NCBI GenBank assembly: GCA_002413045.1
Contig: DHWF01000036.1
Coordinates: forward strand, 3,998 to 67,997
Source: Chloroflexi bacterium UBA5189
GTDB lineage: Bacteria > Chloroflexota > Limnocylindria > Limnocylindrales > CSP1-4
Direction of reading: 5' to 3'
DNA length: 64,000 bases
The notes under the pieces are model-generated. The model made no database searches. It was not told the origin of the DNA and worked only from the letters and a program-made list of their open reading frames with translations. Shown here piece by piece: positions 50,234-58,554 of the stretch; position 1 is the stretch's first letter, and each line of letters starts with the position of its first letter. The position numbers and the translations under genes are program-made.

Positions 50234-50647
50234 TCAGATGAAGACCATGTGGCCGGCGCCGGCGTTCAGGTAGAAGGAGGTCACGCCCTCCACGCCGTCG
50301 ACGAGCGGGTCGAGGTCGGCCTGATCGATGGCGAGCAGGTCCATGGACAGCGAGCAGGCCTGGATGTCGACCACGCCGAGATCCTTGGCCTGGCGAAGGA
50401 CCTCTGCCCAGCTGACCTGGCCGGCACGGCGGAGGTCGTCGACGTGGACGCGTCCCTCGGTGCCCGCCTCCGGGGCGAGGCCGTGGTCCCGGCCGATGCG
50501 GTCGCGCCGGAACGCGTCGAGCGCCCAGTACTGCAGGAAGACGTTCACCGGCTTGCCGAGCGCTGCGGCGCCGGCCGTCAGCACGGCCGCGGCCTGGAGC
50601 TTGTCGTCGGTGCCCGAGAAAAGCACGAGGTTCAGCGGTTCTTCCAT
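50234..50647 (-). CDS. DsrE-family sulfur protein
   Basis: 137 residues. NLVLFSGTDDKLQAAAVLTAG starts the DsrE fold; DIQACSLSMDLLAI supplies a single likely sulfur-binding Cys in the same place as the DsrE2 Cys. It probably exchanges sulfur with the adjacent TusA. ATG at 50647 favoured because GGAAGG lies 8 nt before it; an ATG eight codons upstream (50671) is possible. The ArsR gene stops 20 nt before it. Confidence 0.82.
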   Translation of the reverse strand: MEEPLNLVLFSGTDDKLQAAAVLTAGAAALGKPVNVFLQYWALDAFRRDRIGRDHGLAPEAGTEGRVHVDDLRRAGQVSWAEVLRQAKDLGVVDIQACSLSMDLLAIDQADLDPLVDGVEGVTSFYLNAGAGHMVFI

Positions 50648-50667
50648 TAGAGCGTCCTTCCGGTCGG

Positions 50668-51012
50668 TCATGTCGCTCGTCCGAGCTGGATGGCGGGCTG
50701 GGTTCGGCTGGCGAGGTGGGCGAGTCGGGCCAGGCGGCGCTGGAGCACACCGCGCATGACGTCGCAGGCGACGATCACATCCGGGTCGGCAAGCGCGTAG
50801 CGGATCTCGCGCCCGTGGCGATCCGCCTCGACGAGCCCGGCCGTCCGGAGCACTGCGAGGTGCTGCGAGGCATTGGGCTGGGTCGCGCCGATCGACTCGG
50901 CGATTCGGCTGACCTCGAGCGGTCCGTTCACGAGCAGGTGCAGGATCTCGAGGCGGGTCGGACTGGCCAGCACCTTCAGCACGTCTGCCTGCATCCTGGT
51001 GATCTCGTCCAT
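50668..51012 (-). CDS. ArsR-family transcriptional regulator
   Basis: 114 residues. Winged helix with LKVLASPTRLEILHLLVNG, then SIGATQPNASQHLAVLRTAGLVEADRHGREIRYAL, the ArsR recognition helix and wing. Only one Cys remains (VACDVMRGVL, helix 5), unlike two-Cys persulfide sensors such as SqrR/BigR, so a one-Cys or another sensing mode is needed. It heads the DsrE-TusA-SQR unit and likely represses it. ATG at 51012 chosen over 51045 because the upstream bases form the palindrome at 51024. Confidence 0.87.
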   Translation of the reverse strand: MDEITRMQADVLKVLASPTRLEILHLLVNGPLEVSRIAESIGATQPNASQHLAVLRTAGLVEADRHGREIRYALADPDVIVACDVMRGVLQRRLARLAHLASRTQPAIQLGRAT

Positions 51013-51023
51013 GGCCCAAGCCT

Positions 51024-51037
51024 GCATGCATGCATGC
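51024..51037. promoter_or_regulatory. Palindrome, candidate ArsR operator
   Basis: GCATGCATGCATGC is a perfect 14-bp palindrome lying 11-25 nt upstream of the ArsR ATG, the place where an autoregulator would bind. It is flanked by CCT on both sides of the displayed strand. It could also be a simple 4-nt repeat (CATG)n. Confidence 0.4.
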
Positions 51038-51130
51038 CTGCGCATGAGTGCCGGGCGATCCCTATCTGGCAGCCGATTGGCGAGTCCGGAGGGGCCACAG
51101 GGCCCGACCCATCCCGAGCAGCCAGCCCCG

Positions 51131-51898
51131 TCAGATCGTCTGGTTGGCGATCCCGAGCTCGTGCGTGGTCGCGTCGCGGAGGGCCGTCAGCCGAGCCGCA
51201 TCGAGGCGCTCGCAGGCCCAGTCCCAGTGGATCGCCACGACGTCGCCCACGGTGACGTCCTCCACGAAGCCAGTGCCGTCCACCCAGCCGCGGATGCGCT
51301 CAGCCCGTGGGGCGCCGAGCTGCAACCGGCCGTCGACCATCTCGAGCGGCACGGCCGAGACCACCAGCGCGTCACCGTCACGCTCGAGGACGCGGCCCCA
51401 GCGGATGCGGCACGAATCCATGACCTTCAACGCGTTGTCGATCTGGCCGGTCCGCATCAGCCCGACCTTCGGGAACACGTCGAGCACGTGGAAAGCGTGG
51501 TTCGGGAGGGCGCCGGCGCCGGGCTTGTCGCCGAGCCAGTGCCAGGAGTGCGCTCGGAGGCGCGGTCGGAAGCGCCATTCGAGCGAGCGCCCGAACGCTG
51601 CCGGGCGGACCCGATCGAGCAGCGGCCCGCCGAGCCAGTACGCCTCGACGACGTCGGCCGAGAGTGGGTCGGCGATCCTGTTTCCCTGCGCGATCAGGCA
51701 CAGGTACGGATAGGCGCCCTCGAATTGGCCGGCGAGCTCCCGGAGCCGGGCAATGTCCCGGCCGACGGTCGCCTGCTCGAACAGCTCACCCGCTTCCTCT
51801 GGCCCGCAGTAGCCGAGCTTGTTCGGGCCGAAGGCGTACCGGGCGAACCGGATCGGTCCCGGTGCCGGCGCGATCGGGCGATCCCAGGTGGCGAGCAT
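51131..51898 (-). CDS. DUF6390-like protein of HypC/EamA unit
   Basis: 255 residues, cytoplasmic, no membrane helix. FARYAFGPNKLGYCGPEEAGELF opens it, then HSWHWLGDKPGAGALPNHAFHVLDVFP, ending HWDWACERLDAARLTAL. I associate this pattern with DUF6390, a family I recall near hydrogenase genes of actinobacteria; this needs checking. Two Cys and several His could bind metal. Its ATG overlaps the EamA stop (TGATG), so it is translated with HypC and EamA. Function unknown. Confidence 0.55.
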   Translation of the reverse strand: MLATWDRPIAPAPGPIRFARYAFGPNKLGYCGPEEAGELFEQATVGRDIARLRELAGQFEGAYPYLCLIAQGNRIADPLSADVVEAYWLGGPLLDRVRPAAFGRSLEWRFRPRLRAHSWHWLGDKPGAGALPNHAFHVLDVFPKVGLMRTGQIDNALKVMDSCRIRWGRVLERDGDALVVSAVPLEMVDGRLQLGAPRAERIRGWVDGTGFVEDVTVGDVVAIHWDWACERLDAARLTALRDATTHELGIANQTI

Positions 51899-52851
51899 CA
51901 GCGTGCCGGGTCTGCCCCGGCCGGCTGCGGTACGGGGCGCCAGCGGCGAAGCGTCAGGACGGCCAGTCCGCCGCCTGCCGCGAGGACGAGGAGCTGCCCG
52001 GCGAGGACCGGGAATGCCGGGACTGCGCCGGTCGCGAGGGCCTGGAGTGCCGCGGTGGCAGGCGCCCCGAGGACCAGGATCGCGGTCACGAGGCTTGCCG
52101 GCGCCCGCTTGAGTGCCGCGAACCAGGTTGCGACGTAGCCCGTCAGGAGCAGGCCGGTCAGGAGCACCCAGCGCCACTGCTCGGCGCCGAGGGCCGCGAC
52201 GGCACCGAGCTTGCCCGTGACCGCGAGATAGCCGACGAGGACGACCAGCCCGATGCCCAGCCGCGCTGCGCCGACGACCGCGGCCGGAACGGTCTTCAGG
52301 ACCCGCCGCGCAACGATGGTCTCGATCGCCCACAGGAGCGTGGCGGCGGCGATGAGGGTCTCGCCGCTGCCCCAGCTGATTCCGGCGGGCATGAGGATGA
52401 GCGCCTGGCCGGCGAGCAGGACGACGAGCGCCCCGATCTGGGCGAGCCCGAGGCGCTCCCCGAGCAGCGGGACGGCGAGGAAGGCGACCCAGATGAAGAG
52501 CGTCTTCTGGATGAACGCCGCGGACGGCGCGCTGGCCTGGGCGAGGCCGGTGAAGAACAGGAGGAACGGCAGGCTGCCACCGATGATGCCGATCACGGCC
52601 AGCCAGCCCCACGACCGGCGCGGGATCGCCTTGAGCGCGGCAGGGCGGACGGATACCGCCATGAGGCCGATGAGCAGGAACGCGGCGACGCCGTTCTTGA
52701 GCGTCGTGTAGACGGCCGGATCGGGCAGCTGCTTGACGGCGAAGCCGTTGACGAAGATCGAGAGGCCGCTGATGAGGGCCGTCCCGACGGCGAGCAGCAC
52801 GCCCCAGCGGAGCGTCTCGGGAATGCTGGGAGACGTGTTCGCGGGCGTCAT
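51898..52851 (-). CDS. EamA/DMT-superfamily transporter
   Basis: 317 residues with ten helices in two EamA repeats. Signature segments include NGVAAFLLIGLMAV, TLFIWVAFLAVPLLGERLGLAQIGALVVLLAG and, in repeat two, APASLVTAILVLGAPATAALQAL. DMT proteins export or import small metabolites; some carry metals or amino acids. ATGA overlap with the HypC-like gene upstream and TGATG overlap with the next gene suggest one job for the three. Substrate unknown; nickel or a cofactor precursor would be a guess. Confidence 0.82.
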   Translation of the reverse strand: MTPANTSPSIPETLRWGVLLAVGTALISGLSIFVNGFAVKQLPDPAVYTTLKNGVAAFLLIGLMAVSVRPAALKAIPRRSWGWLAVIGIIGGSLPFLLFFTGLAQASAPSAAFIQKTLFIWVAFLAVPLLGERLGLAQIGALVVLLAGQALILMPAGISWGSGETLIAAATLLWAIETIVARRVLKTVPAAVVGAARLGIGLVVLVGYLAVTGKLGAVAALGAEQWRWVLLTGLLLTGYVATWFAALKRAPASLVTAILVLGAPATAALQALATGAVPAFPVLAGQLLVLAAGGGLAVLTLRRWRPVPQPAGADPAR

Positions 52852-53105
52852 CGCGGGCCTCCTGGGGAACGTGGTTGGGTGCGGGCGTCGGTCGACGCCC
52901 GGGCGCTGGCGAGCGTCCGGGTCAGCGTGGTTGCCTCGGCCGGGTCGAGCCGTCGCAGGACGTGGCCCGCGCCGACGAGCACCCAGTCACCGACCTCGAC
53001 GGCCGGCTCGAGGAGCGTCGACGCCCGGCGGCGCCGACCTTCGACGTCCACCACGGCCTCGCCCTCCCCGATCGCCAGCACGTGCCCGGGAAACGTGATG
53101 CACAT
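52848..53105 (-). CDS. HypC/HupF-like chaperone lacking the usual His
   Basis: 85 residues. MCITFPGHVLAIG keeps the N-terminal Met-Cys-x-x-x-Pro-Gly of HypC, and VGDWVLVGAG aligns with the GxWVLVHVG segment. In E. coli HypC the His there and Cys2 hold the Fe(CN)2CO unit for NiFe-hydrogenase; here that His is Gly, with a His two residues later (GHVLRRLD). The C-terminal 25 residues are a divergent tail. No other hyp or hydrogenase gene is visible. It heads the HypC-EamA-DUF6390 unit. Confidence 0.8.
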   Translation of the reverse strand: MCITFPGHVLAIGEGEAVVDVEGRRRRASTLLEPAVEVGDWVLVGAGHVLRRLDPAEATTLTRTLASARASTDARTQPRSPGGPR

Positions 53106-53157
53106 GCCATAAGCCTCGGCCCAGCTCGAGGCCGGCGGCAGGGCCGACGGTCACGCG

Positions 53158-53180
53158 GGACCGGCCAGAGTGCCCGGTCC
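53158..53180 (-). terminator. Hairpin after P-type ATPase gene
   Basis: Perfect 7-bp stem GGACCGG / CCGGTCC with a 9-nt loop, in the gap between the ATPase stop (53220) and the HypC start (53105). A GGGCC...GGCCC stem follows on the displayed strand. No T-run; assigned by position. Confidence 0.35.
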
Positions 53181-53219
53181 GGGCCGGCCAACTGGCCCTC
53201 AGGTACCGCCGTCAGGGCG

Positions 53220-55739
53220 TCAGGCGATCCAGATCCGGTGAGTCACGGCCCGGATCCCCTGGGCGAGGACCGCGGGCGCAAGCGCGACGGCCGCAACCAG
53301 GCCCCACTCGGTCAGGCTCAGCGGCTGGGCGCGGAACGCGTCGGCGAGCGCGGGCACGATCGGGATCAGCGCCTGGATCACCACGACGGCGATTGCGGCC
53401 GCCAGGAGGAACCCGTTCCTGGACAGCCGGTTCAGGGGCTCGGTCAGGCTCCGGTTCGCGTAGGCGCGGACCGCCTGGGCGCAGACGAGTGCGGTGTACG
53501 CAAGCCACTGGCCGTGCGCGGGGCCCTTAGGATCCAGCACGAGGAGCCCCAGCGCGGCGAACGCGCTGAATGCGCCCGCCAGGCTGATGCGGGCGAGGAT
53601 CCCGGACGTCAGCAGCGCCCGGGTGACCGGTCGCGGAGGCCGGGTCATGACGTCCGGCTCGGCCGGCTCCCGCTCGAACGCCACCGATGCCGCGAGGTCG
53701 ATGAACAGTTCCAGCCACAGGATCTGGATCGGCAGGAGGGGCCGCGAGAATCCGGCGACGGTGGCGATCAACAGGAAGCCGAGCAGCGCGACATGCGTCG
53801 AGACGAGGAAGACCAGGCCCTTCTGGACGTTGTCGACGATCCGGCGGCCCTCGCGCATGCCGTACACGAGGGTGACGAACGAGTCGTCGCCGAGGACGAG
53901 GTCGGAGGCCTCGCGGGCAACGGCCGTGCCGCTGCCCATCGCCACGGCGACATCCGCGGCGTGCAGCGCCGGCGCGTCGTTGACGCCGTCGCCCGTGACC
54001 GCGACGAGGCGGCCAGCGTCCCGGGCGACCTGGACGAGCCGGCGCTTCTGGTCCGGAGTCGAGCGCGCGATCACGCGGAGCTCCGGCAGGCGACGCGCGA
54101 GCTCCTCGTCCGACCACCGCGCAAGCTCCGTGCCGAGGATCACGCCGTCGTCGTCGAGCCCGGCCTGCCGAGCAATCGAGCGAGCGGTCGCTGGATGATC
54201 ACCGGTGATCATCACGACCTGGATCCCGGCCGCCAGCGCGCCCGCCGTCGCCTCCCGGATGCCCGGTCGTAGCGCGTCGGCGAACCCGACCAGGCCGCGA
54301 AGGGTCCAGCCCGCCGCGTCGAGTCGACCCGCGACGCCAACGACGCGCTCACCGCGCGCGGCTGCGGCCTCGAGAGCGGCATGCCAACGCGTCCGATCTG
54401 CCGCGGGCGCTTCGGCGACATCCGCGACGACCTCCGGGGCGCCGATGATCAGCGTCTCCGTCGCGCCGTCCCGGCGCGCAGTCGTTGAGGCATACGGTCG
54501 GTCGTCGGCGACGGGTACGGTCGCGACGAGGCCCGCGGCAGGCAGCGCGATGTTGCCGCCGCCCGTCGCGACCGCATCGGCCAGCGCCCTGGTGAACGAG
54601 CTCGTCCCGATCCCCGACTCGTGGAGCCACGCGTCGTCCTCCGCCCGCAGCGCGTCGACCAGGACCTCCAGGCGGGCTGGCGCGTCGGGCTCGAGCGGGC
54701 CGCGAGGCCCTGTCACCGAGGCGACCTCGAGCCGGTTCTGGGTGAGCGTGCCCGTCTTGTCGGTCACGACGAGGTCCACGGCCCCGAGGATCTCTTCGGC
54801 GTTGAGGCGCCGAACCAGCACGCCGCGCTTGAGGAGCCGGTAGGCACCCAGGCCGAGGACGACGGCGAGGAGGATCGGCGGCTCCTCGGGGATCGCGGCG
54901 ATCGCGGCCGAGATGCCGGCGAGGAGATTCTCGCCCAGCGGATTGCCGCGCAGGAAGCCGAGGCCGCTCGTGATCGAGATCAGGGCGACGGCCACGACGA
55001 TGAGGATCCGGACGAGCCGGTCGAGCTCCCGCTGGAGTGGCGATCGCCGGCGCTGGCGCGTCGCCAGCCCTCCCGCGATCCGGCCGACCTCCGTGGCTGC
55101 GCCGATCGATACCACGACGCCCTCGCCGCGTCCGGCGATGACGCTTGTCCCGGAGAAGGCCATCGATCGCCGGCTCGCCAGCGGCGCGTCCGCGGCATCC
55201 GGCTCGGTGCCGACCGGTTCAGGGAGGGATTCGCCGGTAAGGATGCTCCGGTCGATGGCGAGGCGGTCGCTGATCGACACCCGAAGGTCCGCCGGCACGA
55301 CGTCGCCGACGCGGACGATGACCACGTCGCCCACGACCAGGCTGTCCGCCGGCACCTCGATGATCCGGCCGCCACGGCGGACTCGGGCCGTCGGCGCCGA
55401 CGCCTCCCGGAGGGCCTCGAGCGCGTGCTCGCCGCGGAATTCGGTGACGACGTCCGCGCCGACGATCGGGATCAGCCCGACGAGGATGAGCAGGCCGTCG
55501 CGTACCTCTCCCAGCGCCACGGCGCCGAGGCCGGCGACGAGCAGGAGGACGACGAACGGCTCCGTCGCGGCGTCGACCACCATCCGCCACACGGACGGGG
55601 TCGACGCGTGCTCGATCGCGTTCGGGCCGGCCGACGCAGCCCGCCGTTCCGCCTCGATGTCGTCGAGGCCGAGCGCGGGATCCACGCCGAGGTCGGCTGC
55701 TACGTCCTGGATCGGTGACGCGTAGGGCTCGGGCCGCAT
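53220..55739 (-). CDS. Cation-transporting P-type ATPase (P2-like)
   Basis: 839 residues. N-terminal cation ATPase domain, actuator with LTGES, phosphorylation site DKTGTLTQN, then TGDHPATARSIARQAG and TGDGVNDAPALHAAD, six C-terminal helices. The transport-helix motif is IPEEPPILLAVVLGLG rather than the PEGL of Ca or Na/K pumps, placing it in the bacterial PEExP subgroup of unknown ion. ATG at 55739 (MRPEPYASP); an in-frame extension to 56024 lies through the terminator at 55767 and is not real. Confidence 0.9.
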   Translation of the reverse strand: MRPEPYASPIQDVAADLGVDPALGLDDIEAERRAASAGPNAIEHASTPSVWRMVVDAATEPFVVLLLVAGLGAVALGEVRDGLLILVGLIPIVGADVVTEFRGEHALEALREASAPTARVRRGGRIIEVPADSLVVGDVVIVRVGDVVPADLRVSISDRLAIDRSILTGESLPEPVGTEPDAADAPLASRRSMAFSGTSVIAGRGEGVVVSIGAATEVGRIAGGLATRQRRRSPLQRELDRLVRILIVVAVALISITSGLGFLRGNPLGENLLAGISAAIAAIPEEPPILLAVVLGLGAYRLLKRGVLVRRLNAEEILGAVDLVVTDKTGTLTQNRLEVASVTGPRGPLEPDAPARLEVLVDALRAEDDAWLHESGIGTSSFTRALADAVATGGGNIALPAAGLVATVPVADDRPYASTTARRDGATETLIIGAPEVVADVAEAPAADRTRWHAALEAAAARGERVVGVAGRLDAAGWTLRGLVGFADALRPGIREATAGALAAGIQVVMITGDHPATARSIARQAGLDDDGVILGTELARWSDEELARRLPELRVIARSTPDQKRRLVQVARDAGRLVAVTGDGVNDAPALHAADVAVAMGSGTAVAREASDLVLGDDSFVTLVYGMREGRRIVDNVQKGLVFLVSTHVALLGFLLIATVAGFSRPLLPIQILWLELFIDLAASVAFEREPAEPDVMTRPPRPVTRALLTSGILARISLAGAFSAFAALGLLVLDPKGPAHGQWLAYTALVCAQAVRAYANRSLTEPLNRLSRNGFLLAAAIAVVVIQALIPIVPALADAFRAQPLSLTEWGLVAAVALAPAVLAQGIRAVTHRIWIA

Positions 55740-55766
55740 CGCCCCATTCTGGGCGCCGGGCACCGA

Positions 55767-55797
55767 ACGGCCCGCCGGATTCGCGCCGGCGGGCCGT
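55767..55797 (-). terminator. Strong hairpin terminator
   Basis: Perfect 12-bp stem ACGGCCCGCCGG / CCGGCGGGCCGT with a 7-nt loop, extendable by three pairs past a bulged A. It lies between the small membrane gene (ends 55820) and the ATPase start (55739). Confidence 0.65.
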
Positions 55798-55819
55798 CGG
55801 TCGGGAACGGGAGCCAGGG

Positions 55820-56134
55820 TCAAACGGCGATCGGCCGCGACGTGTACCTGCCGCCGGTCAGGAACCGGGTGGCGAGCTCCACGATCAGGCCGAGCGCAAG
55901 GCCGCCGATGAGGGCGGGCACGATCGCCAGGCCGTCCCAGACCGGTTCGAAGGTCCGAGTCGAGATGATGAACTCGCTCGCGACGACCGCGCCGATCACG
56001 GCAGCGATCCCGTCGGCGAGCCATTCATATCCGGTTCGGGCCTCACCGATGTACTGGGCGATGACCCCGAAGAGCAGCGCGCCGGCAAGGAGCACCAGCC
56101 AGCCGCCAATGCCGAGGGTGATGGCAAACTCCAT
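55820..56134 (-). CDS. Small membrane protein
   Basis: 104 residues, three hydrophobic segments (about 4-24, 34-52, 64-84). The start (MEFAITLGIGGWLVLLAGALLFG) and glycine spacing resemble GlsB/YeaQ-type stress proteins, without a clear match. ATG at 56134 with AGGAGG 6 nt upstream. Next to a universal stress protein gene, so possibly stress-linked. Confidence 0.65.
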   Translation of the reverse strand: MEFAITLGIGGWLVLLAGALLFGVIAQYIGEARTGYEWLADGIAAVIGAVVASEFIISTRTFEPVWDGLAIVPALIGGLALGLIVELATRFLTGGRYTSRPIAV

Positions 56135-56224
56135 GTTGCCTCCTCCTTTCCGGACCATCGTCTTCGCCGCGAGCGCCGGGCGGTAGAGCCGCGCGGACCG
56201 ACCCGCCGGGAAGAGTGTCCCGAC

Positions 56225-56626
56225 TCAGCGGGCGACGATGACGGTCGCGTGCGTGTGGGTCGCCACGTGGCCCGACACGCTGCCCTGCAGGAAGCGCGAG
56301 ATGGCGCCGAGACCGCGCGACCCGATCACCACGGTGTCGAAGCCGCCGTCGTTCGCGATCCGCTCGATGGTCGCTGCGGGGTCACCGATCGGCTCGAGGA
56401 GGTCGGCCGTCATGCCGGACTCGGAGAGGATCAGCTTCGCGTCGGCCAGGGCCTCGGCGTGGACCGCCGCGTCATCCCAGCGGTCCATCGGGGCACGTCC
56501 CGGATGGACCGGAACGACGCTGACGACGCTGATCTGTGCCTCGTAGTGCTCGGCCAGGTCGATCGCCGTCCCGAGGGCGTGGCGGGCAGGTTCGCCACCG
56601 TCATATGCCACGAGGATTCGCTTCAT
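56225..56626 (-). CDS. Universal stress protein
   Basis: 133 residues, UspA fold. ILVAYDGGEPARHALGTAI opens it; the ATP loop is GSRGLGAISRFLQGSVSGHV (G-2X-G-9X-G-S). UspA proteins aid survival under starvation, oxidative or energy stress, often by binding ATP or AMP. Strong AAAGGAG ribosome site. Divergent from malic enzyme. Confidence 0.93.
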   Translation of the reverse strand: MKRILVAYDGGEPARHALGTAIDLAEHYEAQISVVSVVPVHPGRAPMDRWDDAAVHAEALADAKLILSESGMTADLLEPIGDPAATIERIANDGGFDTVVIGSRGLGAISRFLQGSVSGHVATHTHATVIVAR

Positions 56627-56850
56627 GGTGAGCTCCTTTCAGATTGGCTCGACCTGATCGTCGGATCACTCGGCGTGGACGGGTAGGGCCAATCGACCCG
56701 AACATGTCAGCCCGCGATTCAGGAACCACGTTCGGGTCGTGGGTCCCGGTAAACACGGGTCGGTCGGCCCTGTCTGGACGGGCTGGCGGGCCCGACCCTC
56801 GGAACAGGGCTCGCCGCTCCTGCGGCGCTGCACGAGGAGCTGACTTGAAG

Positions 56851-58545
56851 ATGCGGCCATCGCCGCCGACCGCCCCGCTGGTGGACGCCGACCGCGTCAT
56901 CGTGGTCGGCGAGCGGGGCCGGGCCCTGATCGGGCAGCCGTTGCTCAACAAGGGCACGGCGTTCACCGAATCCGAGCGGGACGTGCTCGGGATCCACGGC
57001 CTCCTGCCGCCGCGGGTCAGCTCGATCGAGGAGCAGGTGTCGCTCGAGCTGGAGCACGTTCGCCGCAAGGACGATGACCTGGAGCGCTACATCGGGCTCG
57101 CTGCCCTCCAGGATCGAAACGAGACGCTCTTCTACCGGGTGCTGGCCGAGAACCTCGAGGAGTTCCTGCCGATCGTCTACACGCCGACCGTCGGCCGCGC
57201 CTGCACCGACTACAGCCACATCTTCCGTCGACCGCGTGGCGTGTGGATCACCCCTGCCGACATGGGCCGCATCGACGACATCCTGCGGGTCGCCAGCGAT
57301 CGCCCGATCCGGCTGATCGTCGTCACCGACAACGAGCGCATCCTCGGTCTCGGCGACCAGGGCGCTGGCGGCATGGCAATCCCCGTTGGCAAGCTCGCGC
57401 TCTACAGCGCCGCGGCCGGGATCTATCCCGCGCTGACCCTGCCCGTGTCGCTCGACGTCGGCACCGACCGGCGCGAGCTCCTCGACGATCCGCTGTACCT
57501 GGGCTACCGCGCCCCGCGCCTGCGCGGTGAGCCCTACGACCGCATGGTCGAGGCGTTCGTCGACTCGGTCCGGCGCGTCTTCCCGGGCGCGGTGATCCAG
57601 TGGGAGGACTTCAAGCAGCACAACGCGTTGCGCATCCTCGACCGGTACCGGCACCGGGTGCCGAGCTTCAACGACGACATCCAGGGCACCGGTGCGGTCG
57701 TGCTCGCAGGGCTGCTCGCCGGTCGCGGCGGCGTGGATGGCCTGCGCGAGGATCGGTTCATGTTCGTGGGCGCCGGCGCGGCCGGCACCGGGATTGCGCG
57801 CCTCCTCGCCCGCTGCCTCGATCTGGAACTCGGCGGGCCGGACCACCATCCGGTCATCGCAATGCTGGACAGCCACGGTCTCGTCCATCTCGAGCGGCCA
57901 GGCCTCGCCGACGACCAGCGCCCGTTCGCGGCAAATCCCGCCTGGTTCACCGCGGCCGGCCTCGGCGCGGCCGACCTCGCCGATCCCGTGGCGATCGCCC
58001 GCGTCTTCCAGCCGACGGTCCTGATCGGGACGACCGGGACCGCGGGCGCATTCTCCGAGGCCCTGATCCGTGAGGTCGCGGCGCATGCCGCGGTGCCGAT
58101 CATCCTGCCGCTCTCGAACCCGAGCGACCGCTCGGAGGCGCAGCCGGTGGATCTCCTCGAGTGGACAAGTGGCCGCGCCGTCATCGCCACGGGCAGCCCG
58201 TTCCGGACGGTTGGGTCGCGCCTGATCGGCCAGGCGAACAACGTCTTCATCTTCCCGGGGGTTGGACTCGGCGCGCTCGTGGCGGAAGCACGCGAGGTCA
58301 CCGACCAGGCGTTCATGACCGCGGCACAGGAGCTCGCGGCATCGGTCTCGCTCGAGCGCCTGTCGGTGGGCGGGATCTACCCGCCCATCAGCGAGCTCCG
58401 CTCGATCGCCCGCCGGATCGCGATCGCGGTGGTCCGCAAGCTCCGGGACACGGGCTATGGCCGCCAGTTCCGTGACGAGGACATCGAGCCGGCCGTCGAC
58501 GCCGCGATGTGGACCCCCGCGTACCTGCCATATCGCCCGGGATGA
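56851..58545 (+). CDS. NAD(P)-dependent malic enzyme (large type)
   Basis: 564 residues. PLLNKGTAFTESERDVLGIHGLLPP and LPIVYTPTVGRAC are the large (sfcA/maeA) malic enzyme hallmarks. VTDNERILGLGDQGAGGMAIPVGKL carries the catalytic Lys region, QWEDFKQHNA and FNDDIQGTGAV the metal ligands, and FVGAGAAGTGIARLL the NAD loop. It decarboxylates malate to pyruvate with NAD(P)H. Start: ATG 56851, or the TTG at 56845, which has AGGAG 5 nt upstream. Next gene cluster uses oxoacids and ferredoxin, fitting a C4-to-acyl-CoA route. Confidence 0.93.
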   Translation: MRPSPPTAPLVDADRVIVVGERGRALIGQPLLNKGTAFTESERDVLGIHGLLPPRVSSIEEQVSLELEHVRRKDDDLERYIGLAALQDRNETLFYRVLAENLEEFLPIVYTPTVGRACTDYSHIFRRPRGVWITPADMGRIDDILRVASDRPIRLIVVTDNERILGLGDQGAGGMAIPVGKLALYSAAAGIYPALTLPVSLDVGTDRRELLDDPLYLGYRAPRLRGEPYDRMVEAFVDSVRRVFPGAVIQWEDFKQHNALRILDRYRHRVPSFNDDIQGTGAVVLAGLLAGRGGVDGLREDRFMFVGAGAAGTGIARLLARCLDLELGGPDHHPVIAMLDSHGLVHLERPGLADDQRPFAANPAWFTAAGLGAADLADPVAIARVFQPTVLIGTTGTAGAFSEALIREVAAHAAVPIILPLSNPSDRSEAQPVDLLEWTSGRAVIATGSPFRTVGSRLIGQANNVFIFPGVGLGALVAEAREVTDQAFMTAAQELAASVSLERLSVGGIYPPISELRSIARRIAIAVVRKLRDTGYGRQFRDEDIEPAVDAAMWTPAYLPYRPG

Positions 58546-58554
58546 AGTCGCGCG

